Origin: an uncultured Clostridia bacterium
GTDB lineage: Bacteria; Bacillota; Clostridia; Christensenellales; CALVMC01
Direction of reading: 5' to 3'
DNA: 64,000 nucleotides
Assembly: GCA_944342015.1 (NCBI GenBank)
Contig: CALVMC010000001.1
Span: 124,001 to 188,000 of the forward strand
In this document: piece after piece, positions 16,494 through 26,474 of the stretch
Position numbering within the stretch: the first letter of the stretch is position 1
Layout: the number at the start of each line of letters is the position of its first letter
The notes under the pieces: generated by a model
The model's database searches: none
What the model saw: only the letters and a program-made list of their open reading frames with translations
What the model was told of the DNA's origin: nothing
Program-made: the position numbers and the translations under genes

Positions 16494-19400
16494 ATGGTCA
16501 GAAGAATTTATGTAAAGAAAAAAGACGGTTTCAATGTTTCGGAAGAAAAATTAAAAGCCGACCTAAAACAGCTTTTGAATATCGATTGCGAAATTAAAGA
16601 ATTTATTCGCTACGATGTGGAAAATCTCGAAGAACCGGATTTTACCGAGGCTTTAAAAACTATTTTCAGTGAACCGCCTGTTGACGAAGTTTTTCTTGAA
16701 GAACTTCCCGCTCTTGAAGGGTACGATAAATTTGTCGTTGAGTATCTTCCGGGACAGTACGACCAGAGAGCCGATTCGGCTTCGCAATGCGTTCAGCTTC
16801 TCACAATGAAAAATTCTCCGCTTATTGAATGCGCTAAAATTTATGCCGTTAAAGGTTGCTCTAAGGAAGAAGTTTATTCAATAAAAAAATATCTTATAAA
16901 TCCTGTCGAGAGCAGAGAGGGTACCTTCAATAAACCGGAAAGCTTAAAAAAAGACAGAGTGAAAGGTAAAAAAGTTGAAGTTTTAAAAGCATTTATCAAG
17001 CTTAACGATAACGAAATTGCAGAGTATCATAAAAATATGGGCTTTGCTATGAGCGTAGATGACCTTATTTTCGTCCGTGATTATTTTTTAAGCGAAAAGC
17101 GCCCTCCTACGGTGACCGAACTTAAAGTTATAGATACATATTGGTCAGACCATTGCAGACATACTACATTTTCTACCGAACTTAAAAATATTACGGTTAA
17201 AAGTTCCAATCCTCATATTCAGAAGGCTTTGGATTGTTATACCGAATTATTTGCCGATATAAACAAAGGCAAAAATAAACACAGATGCCTTATGGATATA
17301 GCAACCATCGCAGTCAAGGCGCTTAAAAAAGAAGGATATCTTAAAAATCTTGATGAAAGCGACGAGATTAACGCTTGCAGTATCCGTGTCGATGCCGATG
17401 TGGACGGTCAGAAGGAAGAATGGATAGTTATGTTCAAAAACGAAACTCATAACCATCCTACGGAAATAGAACCTGTCGGAGGAGCAGCTACCTGTCTTGG
17501 CGGTGCGATAAGAGACCCGCTCAGCGGAAGAACATATGTTTATCAGGCAATGAGAGTTACAGGCGCTGCCGACCCCAGAGAAAAAATTAAAGATACATTA
17601 AAAGGGAAACTTCCTCAAAGGGTGATTTGCAATAAAGCTGCGGCAGGTTTTTCTTCGTACGGAAATCAGATAGGACTTGCGACCGGAACTGTTGCCGAAA
17701 TGTATCATCCGAATTACAAGGCGAAAAGACTTGAAACAGGTTATGTAATCGCCGCAGCTCCCAAGGGCAATATAGTCCGTAAAAAACCCGAAAGCGGAGA
17801 TATAGTTATTTTATTGGGCGGCGATACGGGAAGAGACGGTTGCGGCGGAGCAACGGGAAGCAGTAAGGCTCATACTACAAAATCTGTTTCTGAATGCGGA
17901 GCGGAAGTTCAGAAGGGAAATCCTTTAACCGAAAGAAAATTACAAAGACTGTTCAGAAACAAAAACGCCGCAAACCTAATAATCAAATGCAACGATTTCG
18001 GCGCAGGCGGAGTTTCCGTTGCCATAGGAGAGCTTAGCGACGGATTGGATATATATCTTGACAAGGTTCCTAAAAAATACGAAGGTCTTGACGGAACGGA
18101 AATCGCTATAAGCGAATCTCAGGAGAGAATGGCGGTAGTCGTAAAGGAAAAAGATGTGGACAAGTTTATTTCGCTTGCCGCTCAGGAAAATTTAAACGCA
18201 ACACCCGTTGCGACGGTTACCGATTTAGGCAGAATGAGAATGTTCCTTGACGGGGAATGTATAGTTAACATTAAAAGAGAATTTCTTGATACTAACGGCG
18301 TTAAACAGATTACAAACGCCGAGATAAACGACGACACTTCTGTATATTATAATGAAATTAACGAAAATATAAAATCGGATATCGCTAAAAAAGATTACAA
18401 AAATGCTTTGATTAAAGAACTTGCAAGATTAAATGTTTGTTCGACAAAAGGGCTCGGTGAAACCTTTGATTCGACAATCGGCGCAGGCAGCGTGTTTATG
18501 CCGTTCGGCGGAAAAAGACAGCTTACACCGTGTCAGGTTATGGCGGCAAAACTTCCAGTTTTGGGAAAGACAAATACGGCAACTGTTTCATCTTATGCTT
18601 GCTATCCGTATCTGAATGAAAATTCACCGTTTACCGGAGCCATATATTCTATCGTAGCTTCTGTTTCAAAACTTATTTCATCGGGGGTTAAATTCAGCAC
18701 CGTTTATCTCACTCTTCAAGAGTTTTTCAAAAAGCTCGGAAAAGATCCTAAAAGGTGGGGAGAACCGCTTTCGGCTCTCCTTGGCGCAATGTACGCTCAA
18801 TTTAATATGAAAATTGCCGCAATAGGCGGAAAGGATTCTATGAGCGGTACATTCGAAAATATAGATGTTCCGCCTACTTTGATAAGCTTTGCGGTAGGTA
18901 TCGCAAACGCAGATAAATTGATTTCAAACACCTTTAAGGACGAAGAAGAAGTTTATTTAATAAGGCTTCCCAAAGATGAGTTCAATATTCCGGTTTTTGA
19001 AAAATTAGAAAATTTATATGACTCGATAACCGAAGATATATCGAAAGGAAAAATAAAAGCGGCAGGGGTTGTTGAAGAAGGAGGACTGATTTCGGCAATC
19101 GTAAAAAGCTGTATGGGAAACGAAAAAGGTTTTTCATTCGATAATATGAATATAGATTTATTCAAGGCTTCATTCGGTGATATTTATGTCGCAGGAAAAC
19201 CCGATAAAACTTCGAAGTATTCTGAAAAAATCGGTAAAATAAATAACTCGAAAGAAATTTCATGTAAGGAATTTACATTATCGGTCGGTGAAGCAATAAA
19301 TGCTTTTGAAAGCACTCTTGAAAGCGTTTATCCTTCAAAAGGCAACTTTTCAGGCGACGCTCATACCGTAACATATGAAGTTCCTTCGATAAGTTATAAC

Positions 19401-20213
19401 GGTAAAAAGATAGCAAAGCCGAGAGTGTTTATTCCGGTTTTTCCGGGGACAAATTGCGAGTACGATACAAAAAAGGCTTTTGAAAGAGCGGGAGCCATTT
19501 GCGATATATTCGTAATAAAGAACAGAACATCTAAGGAAGTGGAAGATTCTGCTTCCGAAATCGGTAAAATGCTGAAAAACTATCAGATAGTCGCTTTCCC
19601 CGGCGGATTTTCGGGAGGAGACGAACCTGACGGAAGCGGTAAATTTATCGCAACCGCTTTTCGCAATTTCGGAATCAAAAAGGAATTGGAAGAGTTGCTT
19701 TTCGTAAGGGACGGTTTGGCGCTCGGTATTTGTAACGGATTTCAGGCATTGGTCAAACTCGGCTTGCTTCCTTTCGGAAAAATAGAAAGTTTAAAAGAAG
19801 ATTCGGCAACTTTAACTTTCAATAACATTTCAAGGCATGTAAGCACAATAACGAGAATAAGAGTCGCAAGCACCTTGTCTCCGTGGTTCAAACAAATTAA
19901 AGCGGGCGAAGTTTTCAATGTTCCCGTAAGTCACGGCGAAGGCAGATTTGTGGCAAACGAACAAATTCTCAAAAAACTTATCGATTGCGGTCAGATTGCA
20001 ACGCAATATGTTGATTTTACGAACAATGCGACTATGGTTTCTCCGTTTAATCCGAATGCGTCGATGATGGCAATAGAAGGTATTACTAATGCAGACGGCA
20101 GAATATTAGGCAAAATGGGACATAGCGAAAGATACGACGAAAATCTTTATAAAAATGTTGAAGGCAATTACGATATGAAAATTTTCGAAAGCGGGGTAAA
20201 ATATTTTTCATAA
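16494..20213 (+). CDS. purL: Phosphoribosylformylglycinamidine synthase, single-chain PurL
   Basis: A 1239-residue large-type FGAM synthase combining what many Firmicutes split as PurS-PurL-PurQ. The N-terminal PurS-like part covers about residues 1-150. The synthetase core has FKNETHNHPTEIEP and GGKDSMSG. The C-terminal glutamine amidotransferase starts near residue 980, with FPGTNCEYDT, the nucleophile in GICNGFQAL, and SHGEGRF. It converts FGAR to FGAM using ATP and glutamine. RBS GGAGAG. Last gene of the purine operon, followed by a terminator. Confidence 0.97.
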   Translation: MVRRIYVKKKDGFNVSEEKLKADLKQLLNIDCEIKEFIRYDVENLEEPDFTEALKTIFSEPPVDEVFLEELPALEGYDKFVVEYLPGQYDQRADSASQCVQLLTMKNSPLIECAKIYAVKGCSKEEVYSIKKYLINPVESREGTFNKPESLKKDRVKGKKVEVLKAFIKLNDNEIAEYHKNMGFAMSVDDLIFVRDYFLSEKRPPTVTELKVIDTYWSDHCRHTTFSTELKNITVKSSNPHIQKALDCYTELFADINKGKNKHRCLMDIATIAVKALKKEGYLKNLDESDEINACSIRVDADVDGQKEEWIVMFKNETHNHPTEIEPVGGAATCLGGAIRDPLSGRTYVYQAMRVTGAADPREKIKDTLKGKLPQRVICNKAAAGFSSYGNQIGLATGTVAEMYHPNYKAKRLETGYVIAAAPKGNIVRKKPESGDIVILLGGDTGRDGCGGATGSSKAHTTKSVSECGAEVQKGNPLTERKLQRLFRNKNAANLIIKCNDFGAGGVSVAIGELSDGLDIYLDKVPKKYEGLDGTEIAISESQERMAVVVKEKDVDKFISLAAQENLNATPVATVTDLGRMRMFLDGECIVNIKREFLDTNGVKQITNAEINDDTSVYYNEINENIKSDIAKKDYKNALIKELARLNVCSTKGLGETFDSTIGAGSVFMPFGGKRQLTPCQVMAAKLPVLGKTNTATVSSYACYPYLNENSPFTGAIYSIVASVSKLISSGVKFSTVYLTLQEFFKKLGKDPKRWGEPLSALLGAMYAQFNMKIAAIGGKDSMSGTFENIDVPPTLISFAVGIANADKLISNTFKDEEEVYLIRLPKDEFNIPVFEKLENLYDSITEDISKGKIKAAGVVEEGGLISAIVKSCMGNEKGFSFDNMNIDLFKASFGDIYVAGKPDKTSKYSEKIGKINNSKEISCKEFTLSVGEAINAFESTLESVYPSKGNFSGDAHTVTYEVPSISYNGKKIAKPRVFIPVFPGTNCEYDTKKAFERAGAICDIFVIKNRTSKEVEDSASEIGKMLKNYQIVAFPGGFSGGDEPDGSGKFIATAFRNFGIKKELEELLFVRDGLALGICNGFQALVKLGLLPFGKIESLKEDSATLTFNNISRHVSTITRIRVASTLSPWFKQIKAGEVFNVPVSHGEGRFVANEQILKKLIDCGQIATQYVDFTNNATMVSPFNPNASMMAIEGITNADGRILGKMGHSERYDENLYKNVEGNYDMKIFESGVKYFS

Positions 20214-20238
20214 TTTCAATTTTTGTATTTATAAAATC

Positions 20239-20268
20239 AAAAAGGTCTTACGAGGCCTTTTTTATTTT
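20239..20268 (+). terminator. Rho-independent terminator after purL
   Basis: AAAAGGTCT and AGGCCTTTT pair around TACG, followed by a T-rich tract. Confidence 0.88.
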
Positions 20269-20295
20269 TCTTTGATTTTTGTCTCGTAAATTTGT

Positions 20296-20324
20296 TTGAT
20301 TATATTGTTTAAATATGATATTAT
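20296..20324 (+). promoter_or_regulatory. Promoter of tig-clpP-clpX
   Basis: TTGATT (20296-20301), a 17-bp spacer ending in TGA, and TATTAT (20319-20324), so also an extended -10. The leader to the tig ATG is about 80 nt and can form AACCG/CGGTT and TCCGC/GCGGA stems. Confidence 0.7.
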
Positions 20325-20411
20325 ACTTATTAACCGAAATTATAAAAACGGTTATACAATTGATGTCTGTTCCGCCGGAGAATTCTTTGCGGACTGTATA
20401 TGGAGGTTATA

Positions 20412-21701
20412 ATGAGTTACAAAAAGGAAGTATTAAAAGACAAAAGAGTTAAGTTCACCTTCGAGGTCAGCGAAGAAGATTGGCAAATAGCTATCGATAA
20501 GGCTTATTTGAAATTAAAGAATAAATTTAAAATAGAAGGCTTCCGCCCGGGTAAAGCTCCAAAGAAGATGATTGAAAATATGTACGGAAAAGAAGTGTTT
20601 TACGAAGACGCTTTGGATTATGTTATGAGCGATTATTACGAAGACGCTTTGGAAAAAGAAAAAGACAGCGTTGTTCCCGTTGACCACCCCGATGTCGAGG
20701 TTAAGGAAATAACCGATAAAGGAGTTAAGTTCGAAGCAACCGTTGTCGTAAAACCCGAAGTCGAACTCGGACAGTACACCGATTTGGAATTTGAAAAACA
20801 AAAAGTTAAAGTAGAAAATTCGGAAGTAGACGAGGAGATAAACAAAGCACGTAATGCTGCGGGCAGATGGCAGGAAGTTACCGACAGAGCTTGTAAAAAA
20901 GGCGATACGGTAAACATTAATTATTCAGGTAGCGTTGACGGCGTTAAATTCGAAGGCGGTACCGCCGAAAATCAAGACTTGGAGTTAGGGTCGGGTAATT
21001 TCATTCCGGGATTCGAAGAACAGGTTGCAGGAATGAAAATAGGCGAAGAGAAAGATATTGAACTCGAATTCCCGAAAGAATACCATGCAGAACAGCTTGC
21101 GGGTAAAAAAGCGGTATTTGCAATTAAACTTAACGAAATAAGAGAAAAGATATTACCGGAACTTAACGACGAGTTTGCCAAAGATGTTTCGGAATTCGAT
21201 ACCTTGGCTGAGTATAAAAAAAGCATAAAAAATAAAATACTTAAATTCAAAGAAGAACAAGCCGATATCGAACTCGAAAACAATATAATCGATAAAATAG
21301 CATCTCTTTCCAAGGTAAAAATACCCGATGTTATGATAAAACAGCAGATTGAAAATATGATGCAGGAATTCGAGTACAGACTTATGTATCAGGGAACAAG
21401 TTTAGGCGAATATTTCAAATATACCAATACCACAAAAGAAGACCTTGAAAAAAGTTATGAAAAACCAGCAAAAAAACAAGTTTTAAATAAGCTTGTTATG
21501 GAAAGTATTATTAAGAAAGAAAAAATTACGGCAACCGAAAAAGATATAGAAAAAGAAATTAAAAAGATTGCCGAAAGCAATAATAAGGATTACGAAGAAT
21601 TCAGAAAAACATTCAAAGACAGTCAGATAGATTATCTTAAAAACAAGATTGTCGGAGAAAAGCTTCTCAAATTCGTTAAAACAAAAAATATCATAAAGTA
21701 A
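20412..21701 (+). CDS. tig: Trigger factor (ribosome-associated chaperone and prolyl isomerase)
   Basis: A 429-residue protein. The N-terminal ribosome-binding domain has the signature GFRPGKAP near residue 45; an FKBP-type PPIase domain ([10 protein letters not shown] onward, about 155-245) and a long helical C-terminal chaperone domain follow. The ATG at 20412 is used because GGAGG lies just before it; an in-frame ATG at 20400 precedes that site. Tig followed by clpP and clpX is the standard Firmicute order. Confidence 0.96.
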   Translation: MSYKKEVLKDKRVKFTFEVSEEDWQIAIDKAYLKLKNKFKIEGFRPGKAPKKMIENMYGKEVFYEDALDYVMSDYYEDALEKEKDSVVPVDHPDVEVKEITDKGVKFEATVVVKPEVELGQYTDLEFEKQKVKVENSEVDEEINKARNAAGRWQEVTDRACKKGDTVNINYSGSVDGVKFEGGTAENQDLELGSGNFIPGFEEQVAGMKIGEEKDIELEFPKEYHAEQLAGKKAVFAIKLNEIREKILPELNDEFAKDVSEFDTLAEYKKSIKNKILKFKEEQADIELENNIIDKIASLSKVKIPDVMIKQQIENMMQEFEYRLMYQGTSLGEYFKYTNTTKEDLEKSYEKPAKKQVLNKLVMESIIKKEKITATEKDIEKEIKKIAESNNKDYEEFRKTFKDSQIDYLKNKIVGEKLLKFVKTKNIIK

Positions 21702-21735
21702 TATGGACAAGCATATTATATCAGGGAGTAAGAAA

Positions 21736-22317
21736 ATGAATTTAATACCTTATATTATTGAACAAACAGGAAAAGGTGAAAGAAGTTACGATTTATATTC
21801 AAGACTTCTCGAAGACAGAATAATTTTTTTAACAGGGCAGGTTGACGATCAGACTGCCGATATAGTAGTTGCGGAACTACTTTATCTCGAAGGTAAGGAC
21901 CCTGAAAAAGATATACATTTTTACATTAACAGCCCGGGCGGAAGCGTTACCGCAGGTCTTGCAATATATGATACCATGAATTATATTAAAAGCGATGTAT
22001 CTACAATTTGCGTGGGTATGGCTGCTTCTATGGGTGCCTTTCTGTTAAGTTCGGGTGCAAAAGGAAAAAGATTTTCTCTTCCTAACAGTGAAATTTTAAT
22101 TCACCAGCCTCTCGGCGGAAAAGAAGGTCAGGCTTCCGATATCGAAATTTATGCTAAATATATTTTGAGAACCAAAGATAAACTGAATAAAATACTCGCT
22201 CAAAATACTAATCAGCCGTTGGAAAAAATTATAGCCGATACCGACAGGGATAATTGTATGACTGCGGAAGAAGCTTTAAAATACGGACTGATAGACGGAA
22301 TAATAAAAAATCATTAA
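21736..22317 (+). CDS. clpP: ATP-dependent Clp protease proteolytic subunit
   Basis: A 193-residue serine protease subunit. With the ATG at 21736 ([10 protein letters not shown]), the triad is Ser98, His123 and Asp172, identical to the standard B. subtilis numbering, and AGGGAG lies just upstream. An in-frame ATG at 21703 would add 11 unusual residues and is not preferred. It forms the tetradecameric ClpP barrel that works with ClpX. Confidence 0.96.
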   Translation: MNLIPYIIEQTGKGERSYDLYSRLLEDRIIFLTGQVDDQTADIVVAELLYLEGKDPEKDIHFYINSPGGSVTAGLAIYDTMNYIKSDVSTICVGMAASMGAFLLSSGAKGKRFSLPNSEILIHQPLGGKEGQASDIEIYAKYILRTKDKLNKILAQNTNQPLEKIIADTDRDNCMTAEEALKYGLIDGIIKNH

Positions 22318-22333
22318 AGGTAGTTATCTGTTT

Positions 22334-23608
22334 ATGGAAAATAACAAAGATAAGGACAAAAAAATAGTTTGTTCCTTTTGTCAAAAAAGCGAAAGCGAAG
22401 TTGATAAAATGATTGCAGGTCCCAACGGTATATTTTTATGTGACCAGTGTATAGAGACTTGTAATAAACTTATTGAAAAGGACTCGGCTTCTTCTAAAAA
22501 GAATAAAGCTACCGTAAATCTTTTGTCTCCTAAGGAAATAAAAGAAAAGCTTGACGAATATATTATCGATCAGGAAGAAGCTAAAAAGGTTCTCGCAGTT
22601 CAGGTGTATAACCATTATAAGCGTATCAACAATACTTTGGATAAAGTTCAGGAAAGCAATAAAGATGTCGTAGTGGAAAAAAGCAACGTGCTTCTGCTCG
22701 GACCTACCGGTTGCGGAAAGACCTTGCTTGCAAAAGCGCTTGCGACTATTTTGAATGTTCCGTTTGCAATTGCCGACGCAACGACTTTAACCGAAGCCGG
22801 TTATGTAGGCGATGATGTGGAAAATATTCTGCTTAAACTTATTCAGAATGCCAATTACGATATTGAAAGAGCACAGGTCGGTATCGTTTATATCGATGAA
22901 ATCGATAAGATTGCAAGAAAGAACGAAAACATGTCAATAACGAGAGATGTATCCGGCGAAGGGGTTCAGCAAGCTCTTCTCAAAATTATAGAAGGAACGG
23001 TTTCTTCCGTTCCTCCTAACGGCGGAAGAAGGCATCCTCAACAGGAAGTTATTCCCATCGATACCACAAATATTCTGTTTATTTGCGGCGGCGCATTTGT
23101 AGGTCTTGAAAAGATTATCGATAAAAGGAAAAATGCTTCTACTTTCGGTTTCGGTGCCGAAATAAAAGATAAAAAGGAAAAGATGAATTACGGAGATATC
23201 AATTCCGATATCGAACCCGAAGATTTAATCAAATACGGTCTTATACCGGAATTTGTGGGAAGAGTTCCCGTAGTTGTTGGGCTCAATAATCTGAACGAAG
23301 AAGCACTCATTAAAATAATGACCGAACCTAAAAACGCAATCGTTAAACAATATCAGAAATTACTTGAAATGGACGGCGTCAAACTCGAAATAGACAGAGA
23401 AGCACTTGTTGCCGTTGCCAAAAAAGCTCAGAGTCTTAATACCGGCGCAAGAGGACTTAAATCAATTCTTGAAAAGACTATGATTAAAGTTATGTTCGAT
23501 ATACCTAGCGATAAAGATATAGTTAAGGTAGTTATAACTAAGGACTGTATCGAAAATAATTCGGAGCCGTTCATAGAGCGCAAACAAAAAAACGCCGATA
23601 TAGCTTAA
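22334..23608 (+). CDS. clpX: ATP-dependent Clp protease ATP-binding subunit ClpX
   Basis: A 424-residue AAA+ unfoldase. The N-terminal zinc-binding domain has CSFC and CDQC pairs. Walker A GPTGCGKT is at 123-130, Walker B is [10 protein letters not shown], and a GYVGDDVE pore loop and the ClpP-contacting IGF-like loop region (TFGFGAE) are present. It follows clpP by 16 bases and is closed by a terminator, so lon is transcribed separately. Confidence 0.97.
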   Translation: MENNKDKDKKIVCSFCQKSESEVDKMIAGPNGIFLCDQCIETCNKLIEKDSASSKKNKATVNLLSPKEIKEKLDEYIIDQEEAKKVLAVQVYNHYKRINNTLDKVQESNKDVVVEKSNVLLLGPTGCGKTLLAKALATILNVPFAIADATTLTEAGYVGDDVENILLKLIQNANYDIERAQVGIVYIDEIDKIARKNENMSITRDVSGEGVQQALLKIIEGTVSSVPPNGGRRHPQQEVIPIDTTNILFICGGAFVGLEKIIDKRKNASTFGFGAEIKDKKEKMNYGDINSDIEPEDLIKYGLIPEFVGRVPVVVGLNNLNEEALIKIMTEPKNAIVKQYQKLLEMDGVKLEIDREALVAVAKKAQSLNTGARGLKSILEKTMIKVMFDIPSDKDIVKVVITKDCIENNSEPFIERKQKNADIA

Positions 23609-23610
23609 AG

Positions 23611-23634
23611 AAAGTCCGCAAGGACTTTTTTTTA
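23611..23634 (+). terminator. Rho-independent terminator after clpX
   Basis: AAAGTCC, loop GCA, then AGGACTTT and a run of T. From 23635 to 23779 the DNA is extremely AT-rich with no recognisable gene or repeat. Confidence 0.88.
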
Positions 23635-23779
23635 TTTAATTTTTAAACTATTAAATTTTATTAATATTTTTAATAAAAATTTATAATCGATATTTGAAGA
23701 GTTTAATTAATGTTTAATTAGTAGTATACTTAAATTTAACTGTTAAATATAAATTAATTATTATATTATTTATAAATAA

Positions 23780-23808
23780 TTGCAGAGTTTTGAAATTTGT
23801 GCTATTAT
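23780..23808 (+). promoter_or_regulatory. Promoter of the acyl-CoA synthetase-like gene
   Basis: TTGCAG (23780-23785), a 17-bp spacer ending TGC, and TATTAT (23803-23808). Both a -35 and an extended -10 are present. Confidence 0.7.
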
Positions 23809-23841
23809 CAAAAAAAATATAAAAAAGGAGAGAGCGGACCA

Positions 23842-25503
23842 ATGAATTTTATAAACGATACATTAGGCAAGGTTCTTAACGATTTGGCTGTGTCTCACAG
23901 AGACGATACGGCAGTTAAGCACTACACAAGAAATTACAGTCGTACCTGGAAAGAGTTTAACGACGAATGCAACGAAGTTGCGAAAGGTCTGCTCGGTCTC
24001 GGTATCAAAAAAGGCGACCATATCGCAATTTGGGCAACCAATATCCCGGAATGGCTTATTATACTTTTTGCTTCTGCAAAAATCGGAGCCGTTCTTGTTA
24101 CGGTAAATACCAATTATAAAGTTTTCGAACTTGAATATCTTTTAAGACAATCCGATACAAAAATGCTCGTTATGCTCGATAAGTTCAAAGACAGCAACTA
24201 TGTTGAAATAGTAAGAGAACTTTGTCCTGAAATCGATAACGCAAAAGACGGATATGTTGAAAATGAAAAATTACCTTTCTTGAAAAGAATTGTAATTGCA
24301 GGTACAGATTTAAAACCTCAGGGAATGCTTCCTTTCGAAAATATAAAGGATTTCGGAAAGAATGTATCCGATGAAGAACTTAATAATATAACATTATCAC
24401 TCGATAAAGACGATATTGTAAATATACAGTATACCTCGGGTACAACGGGATTTCCAAAAGGTGTAATGCTTACACATTATAATATTCTCAATAACGGTAA
24501 GAGTATAGGCGACTGTATGAAATTTACGGATAAAGACAAACTTTGTATATGCGTTCCGCTTTTCCATTGCTTCGGCCTTGTCCTTGCGACTATGGCGGCA
24601 GTGACTCACGCAACTTCTATTGTCCTTGTCGATTATTTTAGACCGCTCGATGTTTTAGGCGCAGTTCAGGACGAAAAATGTACGGCTCTTCACGGAGTTC
24701 CTACAATGTTTATCGCTATGCTCGAACATCCTGATTTCAAAAAATATAAACTTAATCTGCGTACCGGTATTATGGCAGGTTCGCCTTGTCCGGTTAAAGT
24801 TATGCAGCAGACCATTGACGAAATGGGTATGACTGAAATAACCATTGCTTACGGACAGACGGAAGCTTCTCCTGTTTGCACTCAGACTTCAACTGACGAC
24901 AGTATAGAAAGAAGGGTTCAGACCGTAGGAAAGATGCTTCCCGGAATAGAAGGTAAAATAGTCGATCCCGAAACAGGAAAAACGCTTGCTCCGAATATGC
25001 CCGGTGAATTTTGTGCGAGAGGGTATAATATAATGAAAGGATATTATAAAATGCCTGAGGCAACAGCCCTTGCAATCGATAAGGACGGTTGGCTTCATAC
25101 AGGCGATTTGTGCACTGTCGACGAACACGGTTACTATAAAGTCGTTGGTCGTATCAAAGATATGATTATAAGAGGCGGAGAAAATATTTATCCCAAGGAA
25201 ATCGAAGAATTTTTATACACTCATCCTAAAATTTCCGATGTTCAGGTTATCGGAGTTCCTTCCGAACAATACGGAGAAGAAGTTATGGCTGCAATAATTT
25301 TGAAAAAGGGCGAAAGTATGACCGAAGAAGAAGTCAAACAGTTCGTACTCAGTCATATGGCAAGACATAAAGTCCCCAAATATGTTGAGTTTGTTACAAG
25401 CTTTCCGACTAATGCGGCAGGAAAAATACAAAAATACAAAATGCGTGAAGCGGCAATAGAAAAGTTTAATCTTCAAAAAGCCGCAAATATTGAAACAGCT
25501 TAA
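23842..25503 (+). CDS. AMP-dependent acyl-CoA synthetase / ligase
   Basis: A 553-residue adenylate-forming enzyme. The ATP loop is YTSGTTGFPKG, then AYGQTEASP, a HTGDL motif, the hinge GRIKDMIIRGGENI and a C-terminal lysine in AAGKIQKYKMRE. This fits medium- or long-chain acyl-CoA synthetases; the acyl substrate cannot be told. Start at the ATG at 23842, after AAGGAGAG; an in-frame ATG 45 bases upstream would overlap the promoter. It is cotranscribed with the isomerase-like gene 17 bases downstream, and the pair sits between clpX and lon. Confidence 0.88.
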   Translation: MNFINDTLGKVLNDLAVSHRDDTAVKHYTRNYSRTWKEFNDECNEVAKGLLGLGIKKGDHIAIWATNIPEWLIILFASAKIGAVLVTVNTNYKVFELEYLLRQSDTKMLVMLDKFKDSNYVEIVRELCPEIDNAKDGYVENEKLPFLKRIVIAGTDLKPQGMLPFENIKDFGKNVSDEELNNITLSLDKDDIVNIQYTSGTTGFPKGVMLTHYNILNNGKSIGDCMKFTDKDKLCICVPLFHCFGLVLATMAAVTHATSIVLVDYFRPLDVLGAVQDEKCTALHGVPTMFIAMLEHPDFKKYKLNLRTGIMAGSPCPVKVMQQTIDEMGMTEITIAYGQTEASPVCTQTSTDDSIERRVQTVGKMLPGIEGKIVDPETGKTLAPNMPGEFCARGYNIMKGYYKMPEATALAIDKDGWLHTGDLCTVDEHGYYKVVGRIKDMIIRGGENIYPKEIEEFLYTHPKISDVQVIGVPSEQYGEEVMAAIILKKGESMTEEEVKQFVLSHMARHKVPKYVEFVTSFPTNAAGKIQKYKMREAAIEKFNLQKAANIETA

Positions 25504-25520
25504 GTTAAGGAGGAATTATT

Positions 25521-26321
25521 ATGAAGATTGCTTTTTCTACATTAGCTTGTCCTAAATGGTCTTTTAATGAAATTTTTTCGGCAGCAAAAGATTTGGGTTA
25601 TAACGGTATAGAAATCAGAGGAGTAGGCAATGAAATTTATGCTCCTAAGATAAAGGAATTCGATAAAGAACACATAAACGATACTTTAAATAAACTTGAA
25701 AAGGCGGGTATAGAAATTTCTATTTTATCGTCGGCTGCTGAACTTGCTAAACCGGGTAATTCGGAAAATGCCGAAAAAGAAGTCAAAGAATATATCGATA
25801 CCGCTTCAAAATTAGGTGTGCCTTATGTAAGAGTACTTTGTACTCAGAGTATAGATAAAGAAGATTGCGATATCGCAAAAGGACTTGAAGTTTATAATTG
25901 CCTTTGCGAATACGGTAAAAAGAAAAAGGTCACCCCGCTTATCGAAACGAACGGAGCTTTATGCGACAGTTTTGTTGCTAAAAGTTTTATGGAAAATTGT
26001 AAAAGTAAAAACAAGGGAATTCTTTGGGATGTTCATCATCCTTTCCGTTTTAATAATGAAACTATTAGTTTTACTCTCGATAATATCGGAGAATATGTAA
26101 AATATGTCCATATCAAGGACAGTGTTTACAAAAACGAAAAACTTGTTTATACTTTGCTTGGCAAAGGAGATGTTCCTTTAAAGGAAGCCATTAAAGACCT
26201 TTCGAATTTGAAATACAAAGGATATTTATCTCTTGAATGGTTAAAGCGCTGGCTTAACGATTTAGAGGAGCCGGGTATAGTGCTCTCGCATTTCCAAAAT
26301 GAAATTAAAAACTTGTTGTAA
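25521..26321 (+). CDS. Sugar phosphate isomerase/epimerase-like TIM-barrel protein
   Basis: A 266-residue protein of the AP endonuclease family 2 / xylose isomerase-like TIM barrel. Candidate metal ligands are Glu in LIETNG, Asp/His in WDVHHP, His in HIKD and Glu in SLEW. Members isomerise or epimerise sugars or related polyols; substrate unknown. RBS AAGGAGG precedes the ATG. It appears to form a two-gene operon with the acyl-CoA synthetase-like gene, closed by a terminator; why they belong together is not clear. Confidence 0.85.
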   Translation: MKIAFSTLACPKWSFNEIFSAAKDLGYNGIEIRGVGNEIYAPKIKEFDKEHINDTLNKLEKAGIEISILSSAAELAKPGNSENAEKEVKEYIDTASKLGVPYVRVLCTQSIDKEDCDIAKGLEVYNCLCEYGKKKKVTPLIETNGALCDSFVAKSFMENCKSKNKGILWDVHHPFRFNNETISFTLDNIGEYVKYVHIKDSVYKNEKLVYTLLGKGDVPLKEAIKDLSNLKYKGYLSLEWLKRWLNDLEEPGIVLSHFQNEIKNLL

Positions 26322-26323
26322 TA

Positions 26324-26352
26324 AAAAAAGCCGTATTGAACGGCTTTTTTAT
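26324..26352 (+). terminator. Rho-independent terminator after the isomerase-like gene
   Basis: AAAAAAGCCGT, loop ATTGA, then ACGGCTTTTTT. Confidence 0.92.
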
Positions 26353-26439
26353 TTCTAAAAGCTTTGTAATTAAAACCTATTTAAGTAATATCTTGCTGAA
26401 TCGCAAGGTAAATTTTGTTAAAAGAAAATAAAATGACTA

Positions 26440-26468
26440 TTGCAAAAATTTTTTATATGGTTTATAAT
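26440..26468 (+). promoter_or_regulatory. Promoter of lon-engB, predicted leaderless
   Basis: TTGCAA (26440-26445), a 17-bp spacer and a perfect TATAAT (26463-26468). Six bases later comes the lon ATG, with no Shine-Dalgarno sequence. No CIRCE-like inverted repeat is visible. Confidence 0.75.
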
Positions 26469-26474
26469 TAGTCT

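Noticed and set aside
21703..21735. Upstream ATG for clpP
   Set aside because: The downstream ATG at 21736 has the RBS and gives the standard Ser98/His123/Asp172 numbering.
23635..23800. Very AT-rich stretch as a possible replication origin or mobile-element scar
   Set aside because: No DnaA-box cluster, terminal repeat or target duplication could be seen.
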